DNA from: Sabellastarte sp. h YS-2021
Taxonomy: Eukaryota; Annelida; Polychaeta; Sabellida; Sabellidae
NCBI GenBank assembly: GCA_964017235.1
Contig: OZ024927.1
Location: forward strand, 57,417,293-57,481,292
DNA: 64,000 bases
Direction: 5' to 3'
Within the stretch, counting starts at the first letter, position 1; each line of letters starts with the position of its first letter. Below, piece after piece: positions 1-9,466 of the stretch. The notes below the pieces were generated by a model. The model was not told the origin of the DNA. It did no database searches and saw only the letters and a list, made by a program, of their open reading frames with translations. The translations under genes and the position numbers were made by a program.

Positions 1-1770
1 TTTATCCTCATGGTGTCTTATTTCTTCCTCAGCTTTGCTGATGAGATGATCCGGAAACAAGGCACTCATATGCAGAGGGGCAGACCTAAGAGCGTTCAAA
101 GTGTCCTGTTTGATTCCGGCTTTCAAATAATCTAGGTAGCTGTCCCTTCTAGCTAGCGTAAGGTTGGCCACATTAATGAAGACACCATCTGATAAATCTT
201 GCATCGTTCTGGCCATTGCCTGTGTGATGCTCTTGTTAAAGGTCACTAGAAAGTCCAGTTCTTCAACAGCCTGATGAGATTTACCGGTAGATTTTCCCTT
301 GCCCTTGTCGTTCTGTAACACTTTCAACTGAGAAGCCATAGAGTCCTGCACTTTGGTGAGGCAACGGGAAAACGCGGCAGCCTGGTTACACATATAGGTT
401 TGGTCTCTGGCTGCTCTCTCCCACTTCCTTAACGTATCCTGTGACACAGGTCTTGAGGCTGGAGCAGAAGGAAGTGACCGGTTAGCAATTCGAGGAAAGC
501 TACTGTTGAGGCGTGCCGGTTGGTTAGTCCAGGAAGACACTTTGGATCTGGAGAAATCCTTCTTGTCTGTATGCATGTCATACCATTTAAGAGTTCTTGG
601 TGGTTTGACAAACTGATCTTTGACTAAGCCAGCAGTTTCTGAAGCCCGGGATGGGTATCCTTCCTGTACAGTAATATTAAGTTTTTCAAATTTCCGGCAT
701 AGCCAGTCATCCACCGGAACCTTCACAGAAACTTTACCGGGCAACTGAGGTCTGGTGCCAGCAAAGGGGTTGTCGTCCTGTGCAGAAGAAGAAGAGTCAA
801 ACTCTGGCACTTGCTCCCAGCCCATAAACGACCTAACACCACGTAGAGTCTCTCTGTAGGTCTGTTCTGCACTTAACTCCTGGTCCGTTTCTATGGGTTC
901 TTCATGATCCGGACCTGCTGACAACACTTCAGACAGTTCACCCTCATCTAAACTGAGGTCAGGCTGGTCACTAAACTGATCATCTTCTGAAGCAAAATCT
1001 TCCGGTTGATCAGCAGTAGTGGGACCTGGGGGCTGGACCTCGGGTCGACCACTAACAGGGGCACCAGCAGAGGAAACTGTAGTTTGGTCGGTTGGTGGAA
1101 GCTCTGTCTCAGCACCGGGAGCCTCAACAGGCTGGGTGGCTGACTTCTTCACACCGGGAGCCTCAACAGGCTGGGTGGCTGTCTTCTTCTTCTTACCGGT
1201 CAAACCGGTAGCAGGACTCTGGCTAGTAGATTGCTGAGCTGGTGGAATAAAGGGCTTCTCAGATACCACCACATTGGAGCTCTGAACCGGTTCCACCGGG
1301 AGCTGGAAAGTCTTTGACAAAAAGAGAGCCTCCAGACGCGTAAAACGATCTGCCCACTTCTCATCCAGGGATTTCAGGTCAGCTTGAAAATCTGGCACTT
1401 TCGGAGGCTTGGATGTCTTCTTAGGGGATTTGTGAGAGGTCTTTTTCTTCTTAGAAGGGGTTTCGCCTCTATCACTAGAATCACCCTTGCCACTCTCAAC
1501 CTTCCCAACAACAGTTACTGAAGACGGATCAACAAGGGAGGGAGAGGCAGTTTTCTTCTGGAGTTCTTTATCTTTTCGGGCCCTATAGGTGGGGGTGGCC
1601 AACTGTAACTTCTGCTCAGCTGTGAAATTATTGCAAATGGAGCAGTCCTTCTTCTCAACACATGCGTCTTGGCCCAGCCCCTTATCACGGCAACGCGCAC
1701 ACTTGGTGTGGGAGTCAAATAATGCCATAGCGTGGCCACAAGTCCCTCTTCTTTGTCCAGGGGACGCCAT
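1..1770 (-). CDS. gag-like ORF1 of DIRS0, open, 3' end outside the window
   Basis: ORF1 of a DIRS element, presumed nucleic-acid-binding structural protein. The start ATG at 1770 lies in the same context as in the other copies (MASPGQRR...). The frame is open for 590 codons to base 1. The N-terminus (about residues 8-50) has a conserved Cys/His pattern, GTCGHAMALFDSH then CARC and CxxC, suggesting zinc binding. A Lys/Ser-rich stretch follows, then a Pro/Thr/acidic linker with two near-identical ATQPVEAPG units, then a conserved C-terminal part (SFMGWEQVP, SVKVPVDDWLCRK, GYPSR). Unlike the ORF1 of DIRS1, 3 and 6 it shows no frameshift in the visible part, so this copy may be young. The stop and readthrough site lie outside the window. 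Confidence 0.85.
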   Translation of the reverse strand, partial: MASPGQRRGTCGHAMALFDSHTKCARCRDKGLGQDACVEKKDCSICNNFTAEQKLQLATPTYRARKDKELQKKTASPSLVDPSSVTVVGKVESGKGDSSDRGETPSKKKKTSHKSPKKTSKPPKVPDFQADLKSLDEKWADRFTRLEALFLSKTFQLPVEPVQSSNVVVSEKPFIPPAQQSTSQSPATGLTGKKKKTATQPVEAPGVKKSATQPVEAPGAETELPPTDQTTVSSAGAPVSGRPEVQPPGPTTADQPEDFASEDDQFSDQPDLSLDEGELSEVLSAGPDHEEPIETDQELSAEQTYRETLRGVRSFMGWEQVPEFDSSSSAQDDNPFAGTRPQLPGKVSVKVPVDDWLCRKFEKLNITVQEGYPSRASETAGLVKDQFVKPPRTLKWYDMHTDKKDFSRSKVSSWTNQPARLNSSFPRIANRSLPSAPASRPVSQDTLRKWERAARDQTYMCNQAAAFSRCLTKVQDSMASQLKVLQNDKGKGKSTGKSHQAVEELDFLVTFNKSITQAMARTMQDLSDGVFINVANLTLARRDSYLDYLKAGIKQDTLNALRSAPLHMSALFPDHLISKAEEEIRHHEDK

Positions 1771-1893
1771 AATACTCCAGAAGTAAGGTAGAATAGATGA
1801 AATTAAAATAAAGTTCAATATAAAAGGTAGTCTTTACAAAATTCAAACGTTTCACCACAGTAGAAAAACACGTCTGTACACTCACGCGCCAAA

Positions 1894-2085
1894 CGAAAAA
1901 AGACGCGATGACGTCATTCTGACTAGACAGGAAGTATGCACGAGGCGACACCTGTCGAATGTACACTCTGTGACCGGTCCTGCCGGTATTTTATACAGAA
2001 TGACTTTTTCTGTCGTTTGGCGGGACCGGTCGCGCCGACCGGTAAAGCAATTGTCCATTGGATAGGATGTATTAACGCAATAAAA
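1894..2085. repeat. Right ITR of DIRS0
   Basis: Inverted terminal repeat matching the right ITRs of the other copies: it ends with attgtccattggatagg and gcaataaaa. Read in the coding direction it has a CCAAT box near the outer end, a GC-rich accggt block, and a perfect CRE-like TGACGTCA near 1909. Likely promoter of the element. Confidence 0.85.
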
Positions 2086-2878
2086 TTATACATTTTTATG
2101 TGAAAACCACAACTTTAATTGACATTATGTGACAGAAATGCTGCATATTTTACACAAAAGTTTCATTACGCGGGCTATAATACAATACCTCGCAAGTAAC
2201 CAAGTACTTGAAATGGACTCAAGTCCTAGCAAAGATCGAATCATCTATCGAGGCTCGAATAACTGTTTGCAGCCCTACTTATAATCTATTCTAGCCACTT
2301 TGGTTCTGTGGGTAACACACACCTAGGGACACGAAAGACCTGGATTCAATCACAGGTACTGGTAAATACATGACAGCAAAGATGACTTTCCCTAATGACA
2401 AGCTAAAGAACCTCAGGGATATACATAAATTCATGGTTTCCACTCCCTTTTCCAATTTAAATTCCCTGTGTTTTCCCTGTGAAGTTTACATTTTTCCCTG
2501 TGGATGTTATTAATAAAATAACACAATCAAGCCAAAACATCAAATGTGACCTGCGAGTCGCGACCCGTGGCGCGTGAATGCAAATGGCTGTTACTCTTCA
2601 AAATCATTCTGAAATTTTCAAATTCCCTGTGTTTTTCCAAAATTTTCAAATTCCCTGTGTTTTCCCTGTCTGGAATTACTTTTCACAATTTTCCCTGTGC
2701 AGTGGGAACCCTGATAATAAATGGTCATCCCTGAAACTTTGTCTTTCAGTTAAGGGAATATTAATTACTGTACCTTGGGCTGTACTTATGCAGTCAGAAT
2801 GGGTCAAATAGTATTTGTGGTCTAGTAGCAAAGGAGATGATAGGCTGAGTAAAAATATGACGCTATATACATGCTTAC
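2086..2878. other. Intronic stretch with SINE-like and short repeat fragments
   Basis: No gene is seen. Between about 2285 and 2360 a tRNA-like B box (ggattcaatcaca) suggests a degraded SINE. From about 2440 to 2715 the phrase ttccctgtgttttccctgt recurs about three times with aattttcaa spacers, a short dispersed repeat. The SINE reading is weak. Confidence 0.35.
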
Positions 2879-2985
2879 CTCAAAAGCCATCTGAGCAGCT
2901 AAACAGATGAGTCCATGTACTGTGCTCTCTTCCTCTGAAGCCTTGGTCTCCTTGGTTGTGGTCATCTGACGGAGACACTCAATGG
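2879..2985 (-). CDS. TEX11: TEX11-like exon, last one visible
   Basis: Acceptor tttacattcag ends at 2986 and donor GTAAGC follows at 2878. The exon is 107 nt: two bases finish an Ala codon begun in the previous exon, then 35 codons starting IECLRQMTTTKE and ending CLAAQMAFE. It ends in phase 0, so at least one more exon should lie below 2879; DIRS0 occupies part of that downstream intron. Confidence 0.7.
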
Positions 2986-3289
2986 CTGAATGTAAACACA
3001 TGCATCCAGTGTATACTGCATAACATTGACAGATGTGGGTATGACACCATTTTCAACATGTACACGTTAGGGAGATGGGACGAAAGCAGTGCATACTAGT
3101 TATCAAGATTCTGCACTGACAACCACTGGACAACAGTGATGAGAAGATTAAAGCTAAATTTCAATTATTCTGGAGTATATAGTTCTTACCCTCACCTTGA
3201 AATTAGACTATCCTTTCTTGGGCAAGCAGCTTCAAATTTGGCTCCATTCATATCATTCACATCAAAACATGTATCATGTATATATATAT

Positions 3290-3701
3290 TAGTGCTGGGA
3301 ATTGCCTCCAATTTTCATGGTCGATTATTCGTCCATTTTTCCGAGCGATGATCGACCCATAATCGATAATTTTACTCCCTTATTGTTTATTATTTAAGAA
3401 ACACTTTCCGGGATAAAGTATAGGTCAATCTGTAAGAATAACGGTGTTCCGACATTTAGACTCTACCGAAAGCACCCACTTCCTGTAAATATGGCGGTAG
3501 ACATAAACTCGAAATGCATGACAAATCTGTTGATTTATTAAGTAAAAATTCGTAAAATATATGGAAAATATGTGGATATTGAGATAAATCAGGAAAGGTA
3601 AGATTTAAGATGAATATTCTATCATTAGAAAACGTTAATGACCGACCACGATTCTACACTGTCACAGACAATCGACAATACGTCTAATCGTCACACCACT
3701 A
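3290..3701. mobile_element. hAT-like MITE with 8-bp target duplication
   Basis: A 412-bp AT-rich segment with terminal inverted repeats tagtgctggga (3290-3300) and the complement of tagtggtgtga (ending 3701). It is flanked by atatatat on both sides (3282-3289 and 3702-3709), an 8-bp duplication as expected for hAT transposases. The duplication lies in simple AT sequence, which weakens it. No ORF inside; non-autonomous. Confidence 0.55.
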
Positions 3702-4127
3702 ATATATATAATTATATATACAATAATTTCTCGAAATTAACAGTCTATAAAGATCTGAAAGAACCTTTAAAATAGGACAAAGAAATGCTTGATGAAAAAT
3801 GTGAAATTTATATTGAAATTATGATTCAATTTTATCGAATCTGTGATTTCTCTGACAATTTTAGGTAATATTTTACTTAACTTTATTGCAGAAATTCAAT
3901 AAATTTTGCTTCTTGCTGTTTAATTTTGAGGGCTGGCTCATGCATCAAGAGGTGCTAATTACAAATCAGAACTGATTCTCAGACTTTTAGGCAATAACAT
4001 ATTAAGCATATTTTATTTCTTCTTATGTCTGAAGATATTGCACAAACTTTCACCAAACCATCCAATATTTGACAGCCTAATCTTTACAATATTTTACAGA
4101 TTTTAATTTATAAATGCTATAAAACAC
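3702..4127. other. Intron, nothing recognised
   Basis: AT-rich intronic sequence between two TEX11-like exons, with no repeat or ORF I can support. Confidence 0.5.
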
Positions 4128-4230
4128 CTTCTTCATCTTGGCCCTTCATGACTGCCAGTTTGTACTTGATATAGAAGACAAAGGGAGAGGTCTTGTCACA
4201 ATTCTCTGCCTTGGCTATGGATTCCTCAGC
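4128..4230 (-). CDS. TEX11: TEX11-like exon
   Basis: 103 nt with acceptor cttatacag (AG at 4231-4232) and donor GTGTTT just below 4128. It encodes AEESIAKAENCDKTSPFVFY, then IKYKLAVMKGQDEE, and ends one base into the next codon, completed by exon 2879-2985. The Phe/Tyr-rich helix followed by KYKLAV is TPR-like. Confidence 0.72.
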
Positions 4231-5188
4231 CTGTATAAGGTACAAGAGATAATCACATGTAGGAAAGGGATCACAAATCAATTACACTCTGTATAAGTAG
4301 AACCAGTCTAAGTAGAAATTATGTATAAGTGGAATGCCAGAATTAAGCTCCCAAGATCAGAACGTCCTTTATTTTTGCCAGTATCAGGGGAAGCCAGCCA
4401 TAACTTGCATAAAATTCCATTGATTATTTAGTCATACTGAGTTTAATATATTTCCACATTAATCAGTACAAATAGCTTCCTGGATTTCAATATGCATACT
4501 AAATATTGTCAGTTTTTCTATATAGCTCCCAATAACTCACAAGGCAATACATATACTATATATATTTTAAGTTTATAGTATCTATGTATAGTGATGTCAT
4601 CGTCTGGGTATACAAGGTCTCAATACCGTGAACAAAACAGTGACCGATATCGCAGTGTCATTGTTTCACAAATTAAACCTAAATTTGCTCTTTAAATAAT
4701 GTGCATCGACAACTAATACTTAAATAAAATAGATTTTATGTTTCATTTGTGCTGTCAGTTGTTAAAATGGTGGATATATGAAGCAATAAAAAGTAAACAA
4801 AACTTACATTTTTTCACTTCCTATAGGAAGTGGAAAGGGTCATCACCATAGTTACATCACAAATCAAAACAAAACCGCATAAAAGTAGAAATTAGATGAA
4901 TACTTCACCATATTTTTATTAAATCCCTTCGAAAATAAGCTAAAGTTAATGGTTGACTATGTTTATGAGATGCATTGCGGATGATCATTAATCCTCGATT
5001 ATTGTCCATTTTTTTCATCACCGGTGAATCTGCGATATCGCCGCTCATGATGACACCACTATCTATATATTTTAATAACATTTTCATATTTTAAAAGGTT
5101 TATCCCTATAAATTTTTTGAAATGTAACCCATTTTAATATGTAGCAATTGAAAAAAGCCAATTTAACAATATCTAAAACCTTGGATAC
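4231..5188. other. Intron, nothing recognised
   Basis: AT-rich sequence. No coding region, tRNA or clear repeat is seen. Confidence 0.5.
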
Positions 5189-5329
5189 CTGGTCGAGTTT
5201 TCCGAGTGAAATGAGGCAAGAGGCCCTGTTCCTGTGTAACTTGGCCAGGTTGGAGTCCTGCTCCTCATGATTGGTGTACAGACTCAGGCTGTAATTGTAC
5301 CATTCCAGTGCCTCGTGGTACTGGTGTGC
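5189..5329 (-). CDS. TEX11: TEX11-like exon with a TPR pair
   Basis: 141 nt, 47 codons, phase 0 at both ends. Acceptor attcaaaag and donor GTATCC. It encodes AHQYHEALEWYNYSLSLY followed by a second helix ending RASCLISLGKLDQ, a textbook TPR helix pair and the most TEX11-like exon in the window. The left end of DIRS1 lies only about 145 bp upstream in the gene, inside the preceding intron. Confidence 0.8.
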
Positions 5330-5475
5330 CTTTTGAATGACAAAGATTCAGATTTCTTCAGAGATAGCAATTATTATTTGTTAAGTATCTCATTTATTTT
5401 ATGTATTGTATATAGAGCCAAAAATTCCATGTACATTGCTCACACTAGAATCTTATTTTAAAGATTCACAGAAAT

Positions 5476-5690
5476 TTGCAAATTTAATAAGTAAATTAAA
5501 TTTTTATAAGTTAATACCCTATCCAATGGGCAATTGCTTTACCGGTTGGCGCGACCGGTCCCGCCAAACGTCAGAAAAAGACGTCCTGTATATAATACCG
5601 GCAGGACCGGCCAGGAGAGTGCATTCGCCAGGTGGCGCATCTTACTTCCTCTTCCTGTCTAGACATTGTGACGTCATAGCATCTTTTTCG
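5476..5690. repeat. Left ITR of DIRS1
   Basis: Inverted copy of 11478-11666. The outer 42 bp (ttgcaaatttaataag...) are left-specific and AT-rich. The shared part runs from ctatccaatgg to tgacgtcatagcatctttttcg. It holds CCAAT, accggt blocks, TATATAA near 5600 and a perfect CRE-like TGACGTCA near 5669. Confidence 0.9.
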
Positions 5691-5752
5691 TGTCTAGTCC
5701 TAGTAAGACCCCTAGTAAGCTGATAGCGGGGCCGGTTGGGTGGGCCTTGCCT

Positions 5753-5848
5753 GTCCATTGGATAGGGTATTAACTTATAAAAATTTAATTTACTTATTAA
5801 ATTTGCAATTTTATTGCGTTAATACATCCTATCCAATGGACAATTGCT
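5753..5848. repeat. Internal complementary region (ICR) of DIRS1
   Basis: Bases 5753-5808 are the inverse complement of the left end (5476-5531), and 5809-5848 of the right end (about 11627-11666). The two are fused at ttgcaa/ttttattgcg. In the DIRS replication model this region templates closure of a circular cDNA. On the coding strand the fusion creates AATAAA. Confidence 0.9.
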
Positions 5849-5999
5849 GAATAACTACCGCTTGGTAGGCGGGTAAGCAGCTAGGGACTTATGTGAACTC
5901 ATAATAAAAACCAAATAGTACAGGCCCATTTGACCTAGGGTCAGAGAACCCTGACAGGTCAAGGTCGGCCACCAACTCACCGGGAGTCTACCGAAGTTG

Positions 6000-6033
6000 C
6001 CCCCCCCCCCCCCCCCCCCCCCTCTTTCCTTCC
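6000..6033 (-). promoter_or_regulatory. Polypurine-tract-like run in the DIRS1 3' region
   Basis: On the coding strand this reads GGAAGGAAAGA followed by 23 G, lying between the recombinase stop (6229) and the ICR. A purine run with a G tail recurs at the same place in DIRS2, 3, 4 and 5. It resembles a retroviral polypurine tract; a role in priming is inference, and a plain poly(G) microsatellite is the alternative. Confidence 0.4.
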
Positions 6034-6161
6034 AAATTTGGTTTGAGAAGGGAAAGATAGAGAGAGAGGGGCTGAGTTCAGTCCCAGAAGAATAAACTTC
6101 CCAAGGGAAGCAAGTCACAGTTTTTTTTTGTTTATTTTTTTGAAAATATATGTACAACAAA

Positions 6162-6220
6162 TATTTACATTATGTACATATTTAACATATTTACAATATG
6201 TACAAATTTACATATATACA
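6162..6220 (-). promoter_or_regulatory. Cluster of Pumilio-type UGUANAUA motifs in the DIRS1 3' UTR
   Basis: On the coding strand TGTAAATA occurs at 6162-6169 and 6188-6195 and TGTATATA at 6213-6220, all within 70 nt downstream of the recombinase stop. These match the PUF-protein consensus. The region is AT-rich, so chance matches are possible, but the motif recurs at the same site in four other copies. Confidence 0.4.
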
Positions 6221-6228
6221 ATATCTCC

Positions 6229-7320
6229 TCACTTCTGGGCCTGGTGGTGCACCTGTTGGGCAGCCACTACAGGTCCCAGGTGGAAAAGCTCTGAGTCAGC
6301 CCAGGCAACATCCTTCAAATAGAATTGGGTGAAGGTGTTGTGAGACTTCCAGTGACAGGCTGACAAGATCTGATCTAAGGAGATCCCTGATTGGAAAGCC
6401 TTAGATGCAGCAAAGGCCCTAACATCATGGGCTTTAACCTGATGCAAGGTGAGGGCCGCCTGGTCAGAGAGCTCATAGAACAGAATCACAGTTTGTTTGA
6501 TCCATGAGGAGATGGTGGCAGGTGAGATGTCTTTGTCAAAGCCCTTCTTGAAGGAGACAAAGACTAACTCCTTATTCTGCCTGAGATCTGAAGTCCTGTC
6601 CAAGTAGTAGCGCAGGGCTCTAACTGGACATAAGGACCTGTCACCCTTGAGAGACCTATCCAGAGATGGTGCCAGGGCTGGAATGACCACTGGAGCCACA
6701 CTATCGGGACCTTCCTAAGCCAGCTGGTTCTTGGATAGGAGGCTGGGTAAGGGGTACAAAGACACCTTAGACCAATCTGACTGGTGTCTGATGTTCTTAT
6801 GTAACCAAGCATGGATCTCACTCCTGCGTTTACCAGAACCTAAGGCCAACAAAAAAACAGTCTTGAAAGTCAGATGTTTCAAGGAGGCCTCTTTTAGGGG
6901 TTCAAAGGGAGCCTTTGTCAGCTGGTGAAGCACCAGAGAAAGGTTCCAGGAGGGTATGCCCCTCCTGCCCTTGGGTCTGTCTCTATGGAAACTATCCAGG
7001 AGACGAGTGAGATGTTCATCCTTACTGACATTAATGGCAGAATTGCCCAGTTTGTCAGCAATGGCTGATCTGTAGCCATCAATAGTGCCTGGTTGCAACT
7101 TCTTGTCCTGAAACAAGTGTAGGAGGAAGTCAGCAATGGCTTTCAAAGGTGGTGCCCTGAAGTCCACCTGATTACTAAGGCACCACTTTGTAAAAATGGT
7201 CCACTTTGCCTCATAGACAGATCTGGTTGATCTTCTTTGAGGAGCCTCAATTCGTGCTGCCACTGCCTCAGAGAAGCCTTGCTCCTTAATCGCTGAGGCT
7301 CTAGGAGCCAGGCAAGTAGG
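6229..7320 (-). pseudogene. Tyrosine recombinase (YR) of DIRS1, one premature stop
   Basis: C-terminal recombinase domain that integrates the circular DNA. It starts around AIKEQGFSEAVAARIEAP and runs to the stop at 6229. Catalytic landmarks visible: Arg in KRRSEIHAW, HDVR (HxxR box), CHW and Tyr in FYLKD. The only lesion in the domain is an in-frame TAG at 6715-6717 after KNQLA, where related copies have a Lys codon. The same frame stays open upstream to 9063 across the RT gene. Its N-terminal ~180 nt overlap the 3' end of the RT/RNase H ORF in another frame. Confidence 0.85.
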
Positions 7321-9152
7321 TTCAGATTCGACAGGTTCCTGTGAAGGACCTGGTTGAAGGGCTGAGACACTAGGTTTGGTATGCAGGGCAGACACAGTGG
7401 GATCTGACTTGACATTGCCACCAGGTCCCAAAACCAGGGCATGTTGGGCCACCCTGGAGCAATCAGAATTATTCTGTTGCAGGGGTAGTCCTGGAGCTTC
7501 TCCACCACTTTGCCCAAGATGGCTGCCGGTGGGAAGGCGTATGGGTCCAGGTCCTCCCAGGAGAGGCTGAGTGCATCCACTGCCCAAGCCTGGGGGTCTG
7601 GCACCGGTGACACAAACTGTGGCAGTTTGTTGTTGAACCTGGTGGCAAACAGGTTCACTTGTGGCTGGTGCCACCTTGAGCATACAGCTTGGAACATTGC
7701 TGGATGAAGTGACCACTCTGTTTGAATGGTCTGGCCAAGTCTGGATAGCTTGTCTGCTATCACATTCAGCCGGCCGGGGATGTGACGTGCCCTGAGAGTT
7801 ACCTGTTGTCTGGTGCACCAGGACAGGATTCTCCACAGTAGGGCACACAGTGACCCCGACTTCATCCCCCCCTCTTTGTTGATATAGGCAACCACTGTTG
7901 TGTTGTCTGTAGCTATCAACACTGTCTTGTTGCAGACCAGGGTTCGAAACTCTTTTAGAGCTAGAAATACAGCCTTTAGCTCTAAGAGGTTTATGTGTAA
8001 CTTGCTCTCTGGAAGGGACCAAGTTCCTCTTGCAGTATGGTCGTCCAAGTGAGCGCCCCACCCTTCGTTTGATGCGTCTGTAAAGATCTGTAGAGCATGT
8101 TGTAGAGGGTAAAATGGTTGACCTAGTAGCACATTGCTTTCCTCCAGCCACCACCTTAGATGGGGGTGGAGGGACTTGGGGACCGGGATCACCTTTTCCA
8201 GTGATTCTGGGACCCTCCAGTTGTTTTTCAAGTGCCACTGTATGGGTCTCATGTGTAGTCGCCCTAAGTGGACTTGCTTTTCTGTTGCTGTGAGTAGACC
8301 TATGAGGGACATGAATTGTCAGACCGGGCAAACCGGATCCGACAGTATTGATCTGATCTTGTCTAAGGTCTGCCAACGTTCTCCTGTTGGTCTGACCTTG
8401 CCCTCTTCCAGGTTGAACTGGTAACCTACAAAGTTGAAGACCTGTTTGGGGACCAGTTCTGATTTTTCCTTGTTCACCAGCCACCCTAGTTCCTGACAAA
8501 GTGTGACCAGGGTTTGAGTATGCTGGAGACAAGTGTCGTGGGTAGAGGCTCTCACCAGCCAGTCGTCTAGGTACTGGTGGGTCCTTATACCCTGCTGAAG
8601 TGCCATGAGTTTGACCTCTTTGGCCACCACTGTGAACTCCATGGGGGCTGTGGATAGACCAAAGGGTAGGGCTTTGAACTGGTAAGACCGACCCTGGAGA
8701 TGAAAATGCATGTACTTCCTGGACTGACTGTGAATTGGTATGTGGAAGTATGCGTCTTTGAAGTCTATAGATGTGACCCACTCCCCTGCCTGTAGGGAGG
8801 TTCTTATTGTCTCTGGGGTCTCCATCTTGAACGACTCTGTGTTTAAAAAGGTGTTCAAGGTGCTCAGATCCAGGATGGGTCTCCACCGGTTGTTGGGTTT
8901 GGGTACGAAAAATAGTCGGTTGTAAAAACCCAGTGAATTTTGGTTTTCCACCGGTTCGACTGCATTCTTGTTTATCAGCTGATACAGTGCCTCCACAAGG
9001 AAGGACTGTTTGGTTGGATTGTGGTAGTTGCTTATTACAGTCGGTGACCTTGTCAAGCAGGGTCTATACCGGAAGGGGAGAGTGTAACCCTCCCTCAGTA
9101 TGTTTACCACTTTTGGACTTGAACCCAAGGACTCCCATTTTTGCCAATACAA
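7143..9152 (-). pseudogene. RT / RNase H / methyltransferase ORF of DIRS1, one premature stop
   Basis: Reverse transcriptase with WRPILDLS, DFKDAYFHIPI and the YLDDWL active site near 8570. RNase H follows, with catalytic Asp in FTDASNEGWG, Glu in LELKAVFLAL and Asp in ATDNTTVVAYIN. Then comes the Dam-like methyltransferase region typical of DIRS elements (PYAFPPAA, IAPGWPNMPWFW). An in-frame TGA at 8319-8321 separates RT from RNase H; related copies have Arg here and CGA to TGA is a CpG transition. The frame ends at 7143 inside the start of the YR domain. Confidence 0.88.
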
Positions 9153-9466
9153 TACTCTCCTCTACAGGAGGATCTATAACAGCATGTTGGGCATTGGTGA
9201 CAAGATCTACAGAACACAAGTGACCTACACAAGAAACATTTCTCACATATTTTATTTTTGTGTACATTTGACAAAAGGTGGGATTTACGCCTTTCCTTTG
9301 TGGCAACCCGGTGACAATATGAGCATTTGCAACATGTGAGTCTACATTGAAATTTAAAGTCACTTTGCTGTTCTTGGAAACCACTGGTGCTGGGTTCAAG
9401 CCTCCCTGACCGGTGACATGTACAGAGTTCTTCTGACCGGTCACAGAATTTACACAATGATTGTCA
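9104..9466 (-). CDS. Readthrough stop (UGA-CAA-UCA) and Cys-rich domain of DIRS1
   Basis: The gag stop TGA (9464-9466) is followed by CAATCA (9458-9463), which fits the CAR-YYA leaky-stop consensus. The frame continues with no ATG into about 118 codons rich in cysteine: CKFCDRSEELCTCH, TCCKCSYCHRV, then CEKCFLCRSLVFCRSCHQC. This looks like a multi-zinc-binding domain conserved in DIRS2, 3 and 6. The frame closes at 9104 after an indel near 9160 relative to DIRS6. Expression by readthrough is inferred; internal initiation would need a non-ATG codon. Confidence 0.6.

Larger units (their letters stand above)
1..2085 (-). mobile_element. DIRS0, partial DIRS-type retrotransposon cut by the window edge
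   Basis: This is the 5' part (in coding direction) of a DIRS-like element. It holds the terminal ITR and most of the gag-like ORF; the RT, recombinase, ICR and opposite ITR lie beyond base 1. The outer end reads gcaataaaa at 2077-2085, the same end as in the six complete copies further right. It lies downstream of the last exon I can see of the host gene, in the same transcriptional orientation. Assignment rests on shared ends and gag similarity to copies that also carry RT and recombinase. Confidence 0.9.

Noticed and set aside
5753-5848. Possibility that the ICR is a solo terminal repeat or nested element
   Set aside because: Its two halves match the opposite ends of the same element in every copy, which fits the DIRS ICR only.
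5855-6160. 101-codon minus ORF with a Gly run
   Set aside because: Caused by the poly(C)/poly(G) tract and non-coding 3' region of DIRS1.
7376-7707. Plus-strand ORFs opposite the methyltransferase region, repeated in DIRS6
   Set aside because: Antisense shadows of conserved coding sequence; no independent evidence.
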